Below, piece after piece: positions 11,812 to 22,182 of a DNA stretch of 31,066 nt (positions within the stretch are counted from its first letter, which is position 1; every line of letters begins with the position of its first letter). The notes beneath the pieces are model-generated. The model made no database searches, had not been told where the DNA came from, and saw only the letters and a list, made by a program, of their open reading frames with translations. Both the position numbers and the translations under genes were made by a program. Origin of the DNA: Stagonosporopsis chrysanthemi (lineage: Eukaryota > Ascomycota > Dothideomycetes > Pleosporales > Didymellaceae); contig JAFISE010000275.1 in assembly GCA_022560025.1 (NCBI GenBank), positions 1 to 31,066 on the forward strand, written 5' to 3'.

Positions 11812-11816
11812 AGATT
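11812..11816. repeat. Left target-site duplication of element B (AGATT)
   Basis: AGATT precedes the B 5' LTR and recurs at 19051-19055 after the 3' LTR. The uninterrupted A2 sequence at the same place reads GGATT, so both copies carry the same G-to-A change. Confidence 0.85.
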
Positions 11817-12094
11817 TGTAAGAACAAGCTAAGTTCTTTAAGCCTATCTTACATTACCTAACAACTACCTAACTTAGATCTGTCTTCTAACTGCTTTTTA
11901 GTACAGTCTTCCCTAAGCTTCTAGGTATAAGAGAGGAAGCCTCTACAGAGTTTAGATAGATAGTTTTAAAGTATCCTTTTGTACAAGACCTATAGGAATA
12001 GAGATCTTGTCCTGCAGTTTATCCTAGTGCTCCTATACACCTTGTAGCAGATACCTATGTAATTTAGACCTCTCTAGCATCCTGTGTTGTTATA
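11817..12094 (+). repeat. 5' LTR of element B
   Basis: 278 bp, from TGTAAGAAC to GTTATA (CA end mutated to TA). Differs from the 3' LTR at about a dozen sites, all transitions. GGTATAAGAG near 11920 is a possible TATA region. No TGG-starting primer binding site follows the boundary. Confidence 0.9.
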
Positions 12095-12384
12095 TTATAC
12101 TTTAAAACTTGTCTTAGCTAGTGACAGCCTTATAATAATATTGCTACAGTTTGTTTAGTTATTTGCACGAGTGCAGCTAGGGTATTACGCCTAAACTAAA
12201 CAAGTCCTTAAATTGTTTATACAACAGTTAGGATACTAGAGATCTCTTAACAACCAAAGCCTATAGGTTTAGAACTTCCTGCAACTTACTGCTCTAGGAT
12301 TAACTTTAGAAAAGCTGCGTTAGATTGCGCCAAGATAGACACTTAGAGACTATCAATAACCTACCTAATTTAGATACAACCCTA
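12095..12384 (+). other. Leader of element B between 5' LTR and gag
   Basis: 290 bp where a primer binding site and packaging signal would be expected. The first bases after the LTR (TTATACTTTAAAAC) do not start with TGG. I see nothing else definable; the segment is RIP-altered. Confidence 0.4.
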
Positions 12385-13587
12385 ATGTCAGGCACTACTA
12401 CAGGACCTACTACTTAGTCCTAGAACTAATTAGGGGCTAGACGCCCCTAGGGCCCTGCATTAGCACAACTGTCCCTTGTTGACAACAGATCTAATTTAGA
12501 GCTATCCTACTACAATCCCTTAGAAGAGATAGCCTAACTGCAGCAGGAACTTGCTTAGTTATGTGCCAGTCTTGCTCTGGCGGATCGCCCCCTACCTACA
12601 ACAGAAACACTACTAATAGGTGTACTGCATCAATCTACTATAAGGCAGCTATCTGAAGCTGGCTCAGTACTTACAGTACGCGAGAAGCTCTCTGAAAGGA
12701 CCCCTAACATTGAGGTTCTTACTAATAGAAGTAACTCCACCTTTTAGCAATAGCGTGCCTCTATTTAAGACTGACTCAAGATTAATGCAGACTACTATTA
12801 GAGTGTACGTGCGCGTATAGCCCTCGTCTGGGGTCATACATCTAGATTAGCCAAAGAATACTTAGAACCTCAGTACCTCTCTAACGATAAGACGGATCGT
12901 TTTTACACTGCAGAAGAGATGATCACGCTCCTCAAGACATACTTTGTCACTAGGAACAAGCAGGCAGAAAGCCAAGCAGCCTTTGATCAACTCCAAATGG
13001 AAAAATCAGAAGCTTTCCCTGTTTTCAAGAGCCGCTTCCTTAGTACAGCTATCAAAGGAAAGGTACCCCAATCAGAATAGTTTCACTACATGTGGACTAA
13101 GATCTCTCCAAGCATTTGAGTACCTAATCTAGGCTTTAAGCAGCAATAGCATAATTCCTTCTCTTAAATAGTAGAACACCTAACTGCCTACAATATAGAA
13201 AGGAGGAACAACCCTACCACGCTGACCTATGCTGTTTTGCAACCCCTAAGATCAACAAGAACCTACTAGTTGGATGCGAAACGGAGCTCTGTTACAACAG
13301 GTCAATGAGATTACCCCTCTCCTAGCTGATCCACTCACTTCGCCCAGAGTACCCCTGCACCCTGCCAACCCTCTAACACACCTGCACCTGTAAAGGATGT
13401 GACTCTAGGAGCTTGCTACAACTGCGGGAAGCTAGGACACTTTACTAAGAATTGCACAGTACCCTGCGTGCGCAAAATTGAGGTAGAACAGGAAGACTTT
13501 GTTGACGCTGAAGAAGACTTTGACGAGACCCATACGATCCCTATAGGAAACGGTCCTGCCTAGGAAGATTACTCTACCCAGGCCTAA
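12385..13587 (+). pseudogene. gag of element B, with CCHC zinc knuckle
   Basis: ATG at 12385 opens a single frame that runs about 400 codons to TAA at 13585, interrupted by stops that fit CAA, CAG, CGA or TGG origins. The central part around 12900-13120 is well preserved and reads like a retrotransposon gag capsid domain (AEEMITLLKTYFV and following). A zinc knuckle lies at 13414-13455: C-Y-N-C-G-K-L-G-H-F-T-K-N-C, the CX2CX4HX4C pattern that binds element RNA. An acidic tail rich in Glu and Asp follows. The protein would form the virus-like particle. The start is chosen because the ATG is in frame with the zinc knuckle and nothing coding-like precedes it. Confidence 0.85.
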
Positions 13588-16500
13588 ACCAATATAATCT
13601 ATCTAATCTCTCACTGTCTCATTTGTTTAGCAGACCTTATTTCCTTACTTCTACTATTCTTTGCAACCAAGGGCTTAGTGTTCAACTCTAATCCTTAGTT
13701 AACACTAGTGCCCAAAGATTTTTGTTTTTGAATTCTAATATTGCTTATTCTATTTCTACTTCTCTCTATAAACCTATCTGAAAGCTACCCTTCTCAGTTT
13801 AGGTCAAAGGTTTCTAGGATCAAATCACCTCCCCTGTAACCTAGTACATATAGTTACACCTTATAGTTGACGGCCAGAAGGTGTACAACTGCTCTTTTAT
13901 CATTGTGGACCTTGGATTGCAGGATTGCATTATTGGAATCAAATGGCTCAAGCGCTTCAAGCTGCAACTTGATACGGATAGGTCTCGGTTAATATAGCCT
14001 GCCAAATACCCTTGATCATACGATCTTGCGCCGCCCCTATTAATGACTTTACAACAACCCCTTAGGGAAGGCGAAGCCCAACAGGACGTGGAGCGACAGG
14101 ATGCTCTATGGGAACAGGATGAGTATCAGCAACAACGCAGCCCTGGTACCACCGTTTGACGCATAAGAGGCATATTGAGGTTGCCTAAGTTTTGTTCGCG
14201 ACCCCTGGTACTACCTGACAAAGTAGTGAACACCCCTGTAACTAGTCTAACTAAGGTCGCTACTATCGCTGTGCTCTCAGCCAACACTTTCCACTTCTCA
14301 ATGAAGAAACTGCAAAACAAGTTCTTCACGACTAGTCTGTACAAGATTACTCGTATCATAGAAGAGAAGCGCAACCAAGACGACCCTGACAACGCCCAAC
14401 TGATCTAGGAACGCTTGCCAGCCCAGTACTCTCAGTATGCCAATGTGTTCAGCAAGACAGAAGCCGAAAGCCTTCTGGAGCACCGCCCTTACGACCACAA
14501 GATTGTTCTAGAAGAACCTTTGCCTAACTACTATTCCCCCTTGTACAAACAGAACCTTGAAGAACTTGAGGCAACTAAGAAGTTTGTGCAGGATTAACTC
14601 CGACATAGTTGGATCGAACACAGCCAAAGCCCATTCGCATTACCTGTGCTGTGTGTACAAAAACCAAATGGAAGCCTGCGCATCTGTGTGGACTATCGCA
14701 AATTGAATAATTTGACTCGCAAAGACTCCTATCTGATACCCCGCATAGATGAGCTGCTTGCCTGACCATCCAAGGCAAAGATATTCACTAAGTTCGACAT
14801 TTGATCAGCTTTCAACCAAATCTGTATAGATCCTGCCTCTGAAGAGTACACCACGTTTAGGACGCGTTACAGCACATACAAGTGCAAGGTCTTACTATTT
14901 GGTTTGTGCAATAGCCCTGCTACGTACTAACGCTACATAAACAACGTTCTAATTGACTACTTAGATGACTTTTGTATTGCTTACCTAGACAACATCCTTA
15001 TCTACTCTGAAGACGCTCAGACTCACCAGACACACGTTAAAAAGGTTCTAGAACGTCTTCGCTCTGCAGGCCTGCAGGTTGATATCAAGAAAAGTGAATT
15101 CCATGTGACTCGCACTCGGTACCTTGGATACATCCTTATGAACAAAGGCATTGAGGTAGATCCTGAGAAGGTACAGGTTTTAGCAGACTGGAAGCCACCT
15201 ACAACCGTAACGGGTGTGAGATCGTTCCTAGGCTTCACTGGTTTCTATCAACAATTCGTGCCTAAGTTCTCTCAGGTAGCAAAACCTTTAATCGCGTTGC
15301 AGAGTCCGTTAAATGCCTTTGAATAGACTCCAGACTGCTAGGCCAGCTTTGAGAAGCTCAAACAGAGCCTATTGGCTATCCCGACTCTGTGCCACTTCGA
15401 CCCAGACCTTGAAACAAAGCTTGAGACTGACGCATCAGATGGAGTGGTAGCTGGCGTCATGTCTCAGAAACACGCAGACGACCGCTGGTACCCCACAGCG
15501 TTCTACAGCCGTTCCCTATCAGGTTCGGAGCTCAACTAAGAGATCTATGACAAAGAGCTCTTTGCCATCCTCCAGGCCTTCGACAAGTGGAGAGCTGAGC
15601 TGACGTCTACGTCGAATCAGATCCGTGTCTACTCCGACCACCGTTCCCTGGAATATTTCATGACCACCAAAGTCTTGAATGCCCGACAAGCTAGGTGGGC
15701 GGAGGCACTCGCTCCGTTCAACTTCCGAATCGAGTACACCCCAGGGAAGAACAACGAGAGGGCTGATATCCTCAGTCGAAGGGAGCAAGACCTAGCCAAC
15801 CTCAAGACGGCTCAGGAGGATAATCGCTCCCAAGTGATTTTGGGTCCCCAACGACTCCACAACCGTATCAACTCCGATCTTGCCCAAGTCTATCTTTTGC
15901 ATTCCTCAGTACACGCTATCCGCACCTTGCAGCCAGAGATGCAGTTGGACTCCTTGGAACTGATCGAAGCCGTGCTGCGACACAATCGCCAGGCCTTTGA
16001 GAAAGAGCGAAAATCCCTAGCCCCTGGTTATCGGATCCATAACGGTCTGCTCCTATATCGAGATCGGTTGTGCGTAGCCTCAGACTCCTTGTTGTGCACG
16101 CGCCTCATCCGAGAAGCCCACGACCAAGTATCCACTGCTCACCCAAGCGCGAAGAAAACCTACCAGCTACTATCCCAACAGTATCACTGGCGAGGCATGG
16201 GCGCTAGCTGTGAACGATATGTGCGAAATTGTATCCCTTGTCGCCGTGGTCATCCGAAACAGACCCGACTCCGCGGGTACCTGCACCCGTTGCCTATCCC
16301 TGATCGACCCATGCAGCACCTGTGCATGGATTTTAAGGATTTTCCAAAGGACAAAGCCGGATACGATCAGATACTTGTCATTATCGACCGTTTGACGAAA
16401 CAAGCAATCACGATCCCGTGCTACAAGACAACAACCGCACGAGAGATGGCCTCCTTGTTCATCCAATGGGTCTATCGTTTTGGTCATACCCCTGAGTCAA

Positions 16501-17453
16501 TAGTGTCCAATTGTGGACCCCAGTTTGTGTCCCGTTTCTGGTCCGAGTTCTGTCACATCATTGGCGCCAAAGTTAAGCTTTCTACTGCCTACTATAAGGA
16601 AACTAACAGCCAAACAGAGATCATGAACAAGTACATTGACTAGCGGCTACGACTGTTTGTAACGTACTATCAAGATAACTGGTCTGAATTGCTGCCGCTT
16701 ATCGACCGCGCACAGCTTACCTTACCTTATTCTAGCATTGGAATGACTCCCTATCAAGTATTGTTTGGAAGCGAACCTAGACAGAGCTGGCAGTGGAACG
16801 GACATGATACGGATACGACTCCTCGTGACGACCTAAACCACCAGGATGCACTTGCTCTAGCAACCCGCATGCACCAAGCTTGGAAGGTAGCCAAGGAGAA
16901 CATGGAAAAGGCGCAGCTGCGAATGAGAGCCACCAAGGACAAGCACCGCAGTCCAGTTGACTGGGCAGTGGGTGATAAGGTATACTTGTCAACTAAGAAC
17001 TTGGCTGTTGAGCGTCCTAGCCGAAAGCTATCTGACCTATAGGAAGGTCCGTTTGAAGTTCTTAAGCAAGTTAGTCATTTATGGCGTTTGAAACTTCCTC
17101 CTGGCTTATGAATTCACGACGTCTTCGCCCCAGATGTACTCTGCAAAGACCCAGCAGACCCTCTGCCTGGACAAGAAGCCCCGAAACCCTCAGGTATCCT
17201 AATTCAAGGAATTGAGGAATGGGAAGTACAAGAGATACTTGCAAGTAAGCTAGTCTGACAACGCTTGAAGTACCGTGTGAGTTGGCTAGGACACAACCCT
17301 GACCCTACCTAGTACCTAGCAGAAAACTTTAAGAACGCTCCCTACAAGCTGAGAGCGTTTCACAATAAGTATCTGCAATCACCAGGTCCCCCAAAGCAGT
17401 TACTAAATTAGATCAAATCCTGGGAAGAAAACAGCTAGTAACAGTTTGAGTGA
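13551..17453 (+). pseudogene. pol polyprotein of element B (protease, RT, RNase H, integrase, chromodomain)
   Basis: One frame, -1 relative to gag. The protease site VDTGA reads VNTSA (13698-13712), both changes RIP-type. Reverse transcriptase spans about 14500-15330, with FTKFDI, LLFGLCNSPATY and the catalytic YLDD as YLDN (14982-14993). RNase H (DASDG) follows near 15430. The integrase HHCC finger lies near 16105-16260 (NCIPC). The core keeps the first Asp (MDFKDF) and the Glu of SQTE, but the second Asp is Asn at 16509 (SNCGPQ). The chromodomain at about 17221-17375 reads WEVQEIL and YRVSWLG; an aromatic-cage Trp is now TAG at 17310. The longest stop-free run is 327 codons (15660-16643). 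The true end is unclear: TAG, TAA and TGA at 17436-17453 could each be RIP stops. Chromodomains of this kind usually direct insertion to heterochromatin. Confidence 0.92.
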
Positions 17454-17558
17454 GCACGTTATGAATTTAAAAGACAAAGAAAATCTTGACTACTCTGAAC
17501 ACCCACCAACCCAGCCAAGTAACAAAGGAAAACGTCCACCCTACTGTACAGGTGGTGA

Positions 17559-18059
17559 TCAAGCTAGAGCCTTACTGACGTTGCTTATCTCTTCCTTAGC
17601 GTCTACTATAGGAGTATCCAAAGGAAGCTGAGCCTTCTTAGGCACAGTTTGCTTAGGACCCTTGCCCCTGGTGCTCTGCTGTGGAGCCTTAACCACCGGA
17701 GCCTGCAGGGATACTACAGCCTGCCTGAGCTCTGCTACCTTATCCTGCAGGGACCTTACCTGCGCGGTAAGCGCCCCTATTGCCTCTATTGAGGCCTGAT
17801 CAGTGACGGGCTGGACGTGGTACTGATAGAGTAACACGTTGGCGGCTAACACCTCTTTGAGCTGCGCAGTCGCTACCTGCACTACACTTGCCAAGGCATG
17901 GGCTGACCGACAGAGGTCATCCTAAGCAGTCTTACAAACAGCCTACGCAGCTGTTGCCTCTAGCTCCCCTAACTCCCCACTTTCCTCCGCCGTAGCCTCC
18001 CCCTACGCGACGAGGTCGCCCTGAAAAGCATCGTACTTAGGTCTGACGTAAATCAGCAC
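17559..18059 (-). pseudogene. Antisense coding-like frame in element B, coiled-coil protein relic
   Basis: On the minus strand a frame runs from 18059 to a TGA at 17559, with three internal TAG codons (18003, 17943, 17922) that fit mutated CAG or TGG. The last 120 codons are open. The predicted protein is rich in Ala, Val, Glu, Gln and Leu. A heptad-like stretch (AQVRSLQDKVAEL near 17730-17770) suggests a coiled coil, followed by a Pro/Lys-rich basic stretch (KAPQQSTRGKGPKQ). The sense strand here does not look coding. The frame converges on the end of pol. No ATG starts it. Instead GGCTAAC plus TTTTAAATAG directly upstream looks like an intron end, so an earlier exon may exist. I recognise no family. 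Confidence 0.5.
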
Positions 18060-18076
18060 CTATTTAAAAGTTAGCC
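18060..18076 (-). other. Possible intron 3' end upstream of the element B antisense frame
   Basis: The minus strand reads GGCTAAC followed by TTTTAAATAG and then the open frame: a branch motif ten bases before an AG acceptor, as in the element A antisense intron. No convincing donor was found. Confidence 0.3.
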
Positions 18077-18132
18077 TAAGGACTAATAGGAAGAGAGTGA
18101 TAGTAATTAAACTAGACAACACTTCTTGTTCT

Positions 18133-18180
18133 AAAGTGTGTAATAAGCACACTTTAACGACGACGCCTTGTTAAAGGCGT
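18133..18180. repeat. Two tandem perfect hairpins in element B
   Basis: AAAGTGTG (18133-18140) and CACACTTT (18148-18155) form an 8-bp stem with a 7-nt loop. ACGCCTT (18163-18169) and AAGGCGT (18174-18180) form a 7-bp stem with a 4-nt loop, only seven bases further on. They lie between the antisense frame and a possible sense frame. Confidence 0.7.
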
Positions 18181-18185
18181 ACACT

Positions 18186-18614
18186 ACTGCGTTCCCCTGC
18201 GCGAAGGCCTGAATTAAACAAAGGCAGATAACCTAATAGGCTACTGCAAGAGCGCCAGGAGGGACAGGTATCAGCATAGTGACTGAAAAACGAGCCTGGC
18301 AACAGTTAGCAGCAATTAGATAAAGTTGTTTAAGGTACTTGCAGCAAGAATTAGTGTCTGTTAGAGAACAGAAACAGGCAGGGCACGCGTTGTTTACTTG
18401 AGAAGCACGCTGTGAGCAATTTAACCTGATTAGGGAGTAGATCAAACGCGTTTCTACAGTCACCACGACGTTAGTGAAAGCTACCCTGTTAGCGCAGGCT
18501 CTTACAACAGCTATAAGCCTAGTAACAATCTGATTTGCTTAGTTATTGTTACTAGAGAGCTTGCCCAGGACAGATAAGTGCAGGGTAGCTAACATAGGTT
18601 GTGCAGCAAAACCT
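18186..18614 (+). pseudogene. Possible sense ORF downstream of pol in element B
   Basis: The plus frame here gives a Gln/Glu/Arg/Lys/Ala-rich, helix-like translation (EKRAWQQLAAI, LQQELVSVREQKQAGHA) broken only by TAA, TAG and TGA codons compatible with RIP of CAA, CAG and CGA. The opposite strand is open for 77 codons but has a Cys/Ser/Leu composition typical of the shadow of a real frame. No start or family can be assigned. It may instead be non-coding 3' sequence. Confidence 0.25.
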
Positions 18615-18757
18615 AAATAGAGGTTAACAACAGTAAAGGAAGACTAGAGTCTTAGGACAGATAGGAGTTAGATGTGTTTTACGCCTTCCTAAAGTTTAAA
18701 CCTTTATAGTACAAGAATTTTCCTTACAATTTTGTAGAATTAGGGATAATCTGCCTA

Positions 18758-18772
18758 CAAGGAGGGGAGTAA
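18758..18772 (+). other. Polypurine tract of element B
   Basis: AAGGAGGGGAGTAA immediately precedes the 3' LTR, the usual primer for plus-strand DNA synthesis. Confidence 0.8.
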
Positions 18773-19050
18773 TGTAAGAACAAGCTAAGTTCTTTAAGCC
18801 TATCTTACATTACCTAACAACTACCTAACTTAGATCTATCTTCTAACTACTCTTTAGTACAGTCTTCTCTAAGCTTCTAGGTATAAGAGGAGAAGCCTCT
18901 ACAGAGTTTAGATAGATAGTTTTAAAGTATTCTTTTGTACAAGACCTATAGGAATAGAGATCTTGTCCTGCAGTTTATCTTAGTGCTCCTATACACCTTG
19001 TAGCAGATACCTATGCGATTTAGACCCCTCTAGCATCCTGTATTGTTATA
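18773..19050 (+). repeat. 3' LTR of element B
   Basis: 278 bp, from TGTAAGAAC to GTTATA, colinear with the 5' LTR at 11817-12094, followed by the AGATT duplication. Confidence 0.92.
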
Positions 19051-19055
19051 AGATT

Positions 19056-19993
19056 AAGTAATCTTCTATATAAAGAACCTCTTTACTAAGTATTTTTTAA
19101 AAAAGTTTAATATAAAGTACTTAGAGCTGTTTATAGTCTTTAAGAAGGTTAAAAAATTAGTATATAAGCTTAAGCTGCTACCTTTTATAGATAGAGTGTA
19201 TCTAGTGTTTAATGTCTTGCTACTTAAACTCTAGAGAAAGCTCCTTACAAGTAAGAAGTTCTAGCTAGGTCTAGTACAGATTTTTATAAATGCTCTACTT
19301 TGTAATAAGTACAAGGTTAAGAGAATTCTAGAGTACTACAACTCTACTACCTAAGAGTATAAGTACAGAGTAAAGTAGCTAAGTTAGTTAAATAAAGACG
19401 CAACCTAAGAACTATATAAGTATTTTAATTATTATAATTAGATACTTAAAGACTACTACAAAGATTCTTATAACTTATTATAATTAAGACCTACAGGTTA
19501 AAAGTGCAAAGTGCCTAAAGATCTTAAACTTCTAAGAAAGAAGAGAAGACGTCTATAAAAGTCTTCTATAAGTAATTAGTGCTAAATTTATATATCTAAT
19601 AGTAATATAATTAGTATTAACCTATAGTAAACTATTAAGAGGCTAATATAGGTCTAGCAACAATCTAATATAGTTACTAAATAGTTAAAAAACTTGTTCT
19701 GCTTACAAGATATAATTATAAAGTAAGTTATACTTAGTATTAAACTATTTAACTTAGAAAGCCTTTATAGCTATCTTATATACTATTACTAACCTAAACC
19801 TTTTCTTTATAATAAGCAGGACTTAGGCAGAAGAGCAGACTACTATGTCTACCCTAGCTTCTGCCTTTAGTAAGAGAAGCTGCTATAGAAAGACAACTAA
19901 ACGCAGCTAAAAAAGCTTTAGTTACGCTAAGGATGTTAGTACTATAGTAGTACTAACGCTTCTTAGTATTAGCAGCATAACTAGCCTTTTTAA
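19056..19993 (+). pseudogene. pol of element A1, 3' part (integrase C-terminus, chromodomain, extension)
   Basis: Continues the A1 pol after element B. It aligns at offset 8708 to A2 27764-28701, covering the integrase C-terminal region, chromodomain and C-terminal extension. Heavily RIP-mutated: the chromodomain motif KWLGW reads K-stop-L-S-stop. No function is possible. Confidence 0.8.
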
Positions 19994-20722
19994 AGTGCTC
20001 TTTAACTAAGCTATTAACTATAATATTAGAAGGTGCCTTCTTACTTACTATACTAATAGCAGCCTTTATAAAGTTAGCAAATATCTAGTAGAGACTAAGA
20101 CTATCTTTATATTGTAGTGCTGCAGATTATACTTACAAGATACCTAACAATTATAACAGTATTAAGACTTAGTCTTGCTACTGCTCTTAACCTTCTAGGT
20201 AACTATAGTATTATACTCTTTAAACTTAATATAGTAAGCTTTAGTATAGTTGTATACAGTCTAAAAGAAGGTCTAGGTAGTTTTAAGGACCTTAGTATTA
20301 GTTAAGGTGTTACTTGCTGTAGTAACAGTATTGTTATACTTGTAGAGAGTGTAGTTAATTAGCTAGTTAAGAATGTTACAAGCTTAATAAAAGTGTACCT
20401 CTATCTACTTTGTATTAGTACTAGAACAATACTAGAAAAGGCTTAGGTATACCTTAATACAACTACCTTTATAAGCCTAAGTATAACTAAAATAGATACT
20501 AAAATTATTATTACACGTAGTATAGCTCTTAGTATAATAAAATACTATAATAAATAATAAAATTATACTATTAGAGTTAGTCTTAGAAGTAGTTATAAGG
20601 TAAGTAATACTACTATAGTACTAAAAGTGTATAAGTAAAGGCTACAGAGCTATATTATTAGGCAAAGTATATATAAAGTTAAGTAAAAGCTTGTTTAAGA
20701 TATAAAAAAGTACTAGAGTTAT
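19794..20722 (-). pseudogene. Antisense gene of element A1, RIP-destroyed
   Basis: Colinear with the A2 antisense gene (28502-29430). The start ATG has become ATA (20720-20722) and the intron donor GTAAGG has become ATAAAG, so neither translation start nor splicing is preserved. The TATA-like motif at 20808-20816 survives unchanged. The description of the product is given under the A2 copy. Confidence 0.65.
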
Positions 20723-21239
20723 AGTAACTAGTTGTAGAAGAAGTATTATAGTAAAGAGATACAAGTAGTTAAGTATAGTGTATAAGAAGTTAAAGTGCTA
20801 TAGTATGTTTATATAGTCTACTAACTGTCCCCTAGCTATGCTCTAACTTCTAACTACTTTTTTACCTACTCTTTATAATATTTACTTGCGCTTAGAAGTA
20901 GTATATAACTATTTACTTGTATAGCTAATAGCTATACAATCTTACCTCTGCAGATTGCTATTTTACCTAGGGCGTAACAGGGCAAATACTAGAAGTTTAA
21001 TAACACTGTATAATTATTAAATTAAGCACTTATTAAAAAGTAACAAATAGTTAATTATAACCTGTTTGCTATATAAGATACTACTCTTATAAAGAAATAA
21101 ATTCTAAAGCTACTTATATAAAAGCTAAACCTATTACAAGAGCCTATTAGTAACCTTATAAAGTACTTATAAGTTAGAGTATAAGTATTTATATTTAAGA
21201 AACTTATATATTAAGTATTCTTTAATTCTACTACTTATA

Positions 21240-21421
21240 AGTATAAGTTTAGAATTTGTATAATACTACTTACAGGTATAAGTTTAGAGTACTCTTAGTT
21301 CTACTACCTAAGAGTAAAGTTTAAAATATATATAATACTACTAGAGAGTATAAGTTTAAAGTACTACTATACTGCTTATAGGTATAAGTTTAGAGCAACC
21401 TCTGCTGTCTATAGGCGTAAG
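21240..21421 (+). repeat. Tandem repeat in the A1 3' region (RIP-decayed)
   Basis: Decayed counterpart of A2 29948-30129, with units such as GGTATAAGTTTAG. Confidence 0.75.
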
Positions 21422-21832
21422 TTTAAAGTATTAAGAAGGCAATATTGCAGCATTTACTCTATAAATAACAAGTTAAGGCCTAATTAATATACTAGCTAAT
21501 AGTAAGCTTACTTGTTTAAAGTTAACCTAAGAGGAGCTTATAGCTCTGCAAGAGAGGCTACAACTCTAAGCACGTACACAGCTAGAGACTAAAGGCTAAG
21601 TATTAGTAACTACTTGCACCTTTCTTAGCTTAGGCTAAGAGCAGGTTAATAGTAGTACTAGCTTCTAGAGTTAAGTCTAAGTACTTAATCCTTGTAATAG
21701 TTACAGCAGCTTTTCTAGCTAAGGTTTTTTCTTTCTATAAGACAGAGGTTTTCTAAAGCCTAGCAGCTGTACTTTATACAAGAATAAGAACTCTAAGTAG
21801 TTTAAGACAAGCTATAAGAAAGAAGAAGCTAT

Positions 21833-22046
21833 TGTTACAAGATTCTTCTTTAATACTCTTTAGCTCTACCTTAGGTATACTTAGGCTAAGAGCTAGACTG
21901 TGTACAGGCTTTCTATATATATACTCTTATTAAATCTAGAAGCTTACACTTTAAGAATTTGTCTAATATCTAAATACAACTCTAATTTAGCCTTAAAGCT
22001 ATCTTATCTACCTTAAGTCTAATTGCCTGCTTACAGTAACCTTACA
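21833..22046 (+). repeat. 3' LTR of element A1
   Basis: 214 bp, from TGTTACAAG to CTTACA, gap-free against the 5' LTR, followed by GCTAT (22047-22051). The purine tract before it, an eight-G run in A2, reads AAGAAAGAAGAAGC here. Confidence 0.92.
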
Positions 22047-22051
22047 GCTAT
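22047..22051. repeat. Right target-site duplication of element A1 (GCTAT)
   Basis: Matches 6231-6235. Confidence 0.85.
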
Positions 22052-22177
22052 TAACTTTATATTTAGTAATCTTATATTATAGTAGATTAAAGTAGAGCTT
22101 ATACTTTTAATATAAATTAGTATTGTAATAATTAATATTTATACCTATTAAGTATTAAAAGATAAGATAGATAGAGT
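22052..22177 (-). pseudogene. Fot1/Pogo transposase relic, middle segment between A1 and A2
   Basis: Joining the minus strand of this segment to 6235 across A1 (one GCTAT kept) gives a continuous frame: KYKLYFNLL, then ITKYKVNSCYIYNIDK, matching the Fot1-type stretch ahead of the first catalytic Asp. Upstream it reads LIGINI and YYNTNLY, resembling the 'GIDRNR...' segment. It is the stretch left between two Gypsy insertions 131 bp apart. RIP-degraded. Confidence 0.7.
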
Positions 22178-22182
22178 AGTTA
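22178..22182. repeat. Left target-site duplication of element A2 (AGTTA)
   Basis: AGTTA precedes the A2 5' LTR and recurs at 30755-30759. Confidence 0.85.

Larger units (their letters stand above)
7790..11816 (+). pseudogene. pol of element A1, 5' part (protease to integrase), RIP-destroyed and interrupted
   Basis: Colinear with the A2 pol. It covers protease, reverse transcriptase, RNase H, the repeat-bearing linker and the integrase core, then is cut by element B at 11816. The reverse transcriptase motif YLDD reads YLDN because GAC became AAT at 9134-9136. Stops are dense. The polyprotein would have copied the element RNA into DNA and integrated it. The 3' remainder lies beyond element B at 19056-19993. 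Confidence 0.85.
11817..19050 (+). mobile_element. Gypsy chromovirus LTR retrotransposon element B, nested in A1
   Basis: 7234 bp with 278-bp LTRs, a 5-bp target duplication, a purine tract before the 3' LTR, gag with a zinc knuckle, and a pol of standard Gypsy order ending in a chromodomain. It belongs to a different family from element A. RIP damage is uneven: strong in the first 1.5 kb and the LTRs, weak over RNase H and integrase. About 1.3 kb between pol and the 3' LTR carries further coding-like sequence, including an antisense frame. Confidence 0.93.
6236..22046 (+). mobile_element. Gypsy LTR retrotransposon element A, copy 1 (A1), heavily RIP-mutated, carrying nested element B
   Basis: A complete Ty3/Gypsy chromovirus with 214-bp LTRs and a 5-bp target duplication. 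Subtracting the nested element B plus its 5-bp duplication (7239 bp) leaves 8572 bp, exactly the length of A2. Every sampled difference from A2 is a C/T or G/A transition. Much of the internal sequence has lost most CpA, CpG, CpC and, on the other strand, TpG and GpG sites. All genes are destroyed. It is inserted in the Fot1-like transposase. Confidence 0.93.

Noticed and set aside
12944..13132. 62-codon plus-strand frame in element B
   Set aside because: It overlaps the better gag frame (mod-1 frame from 12385) that continues to the zinc knuckle.
18233..18466. 77-codon minus-strand frame in element B as an upstream exon of the antisense gene
   Set aside because: Cys/Ser/Leu-rich composition looks like the complement of a Gln/Glu-rich sense frame, and no matching splice donor was found.
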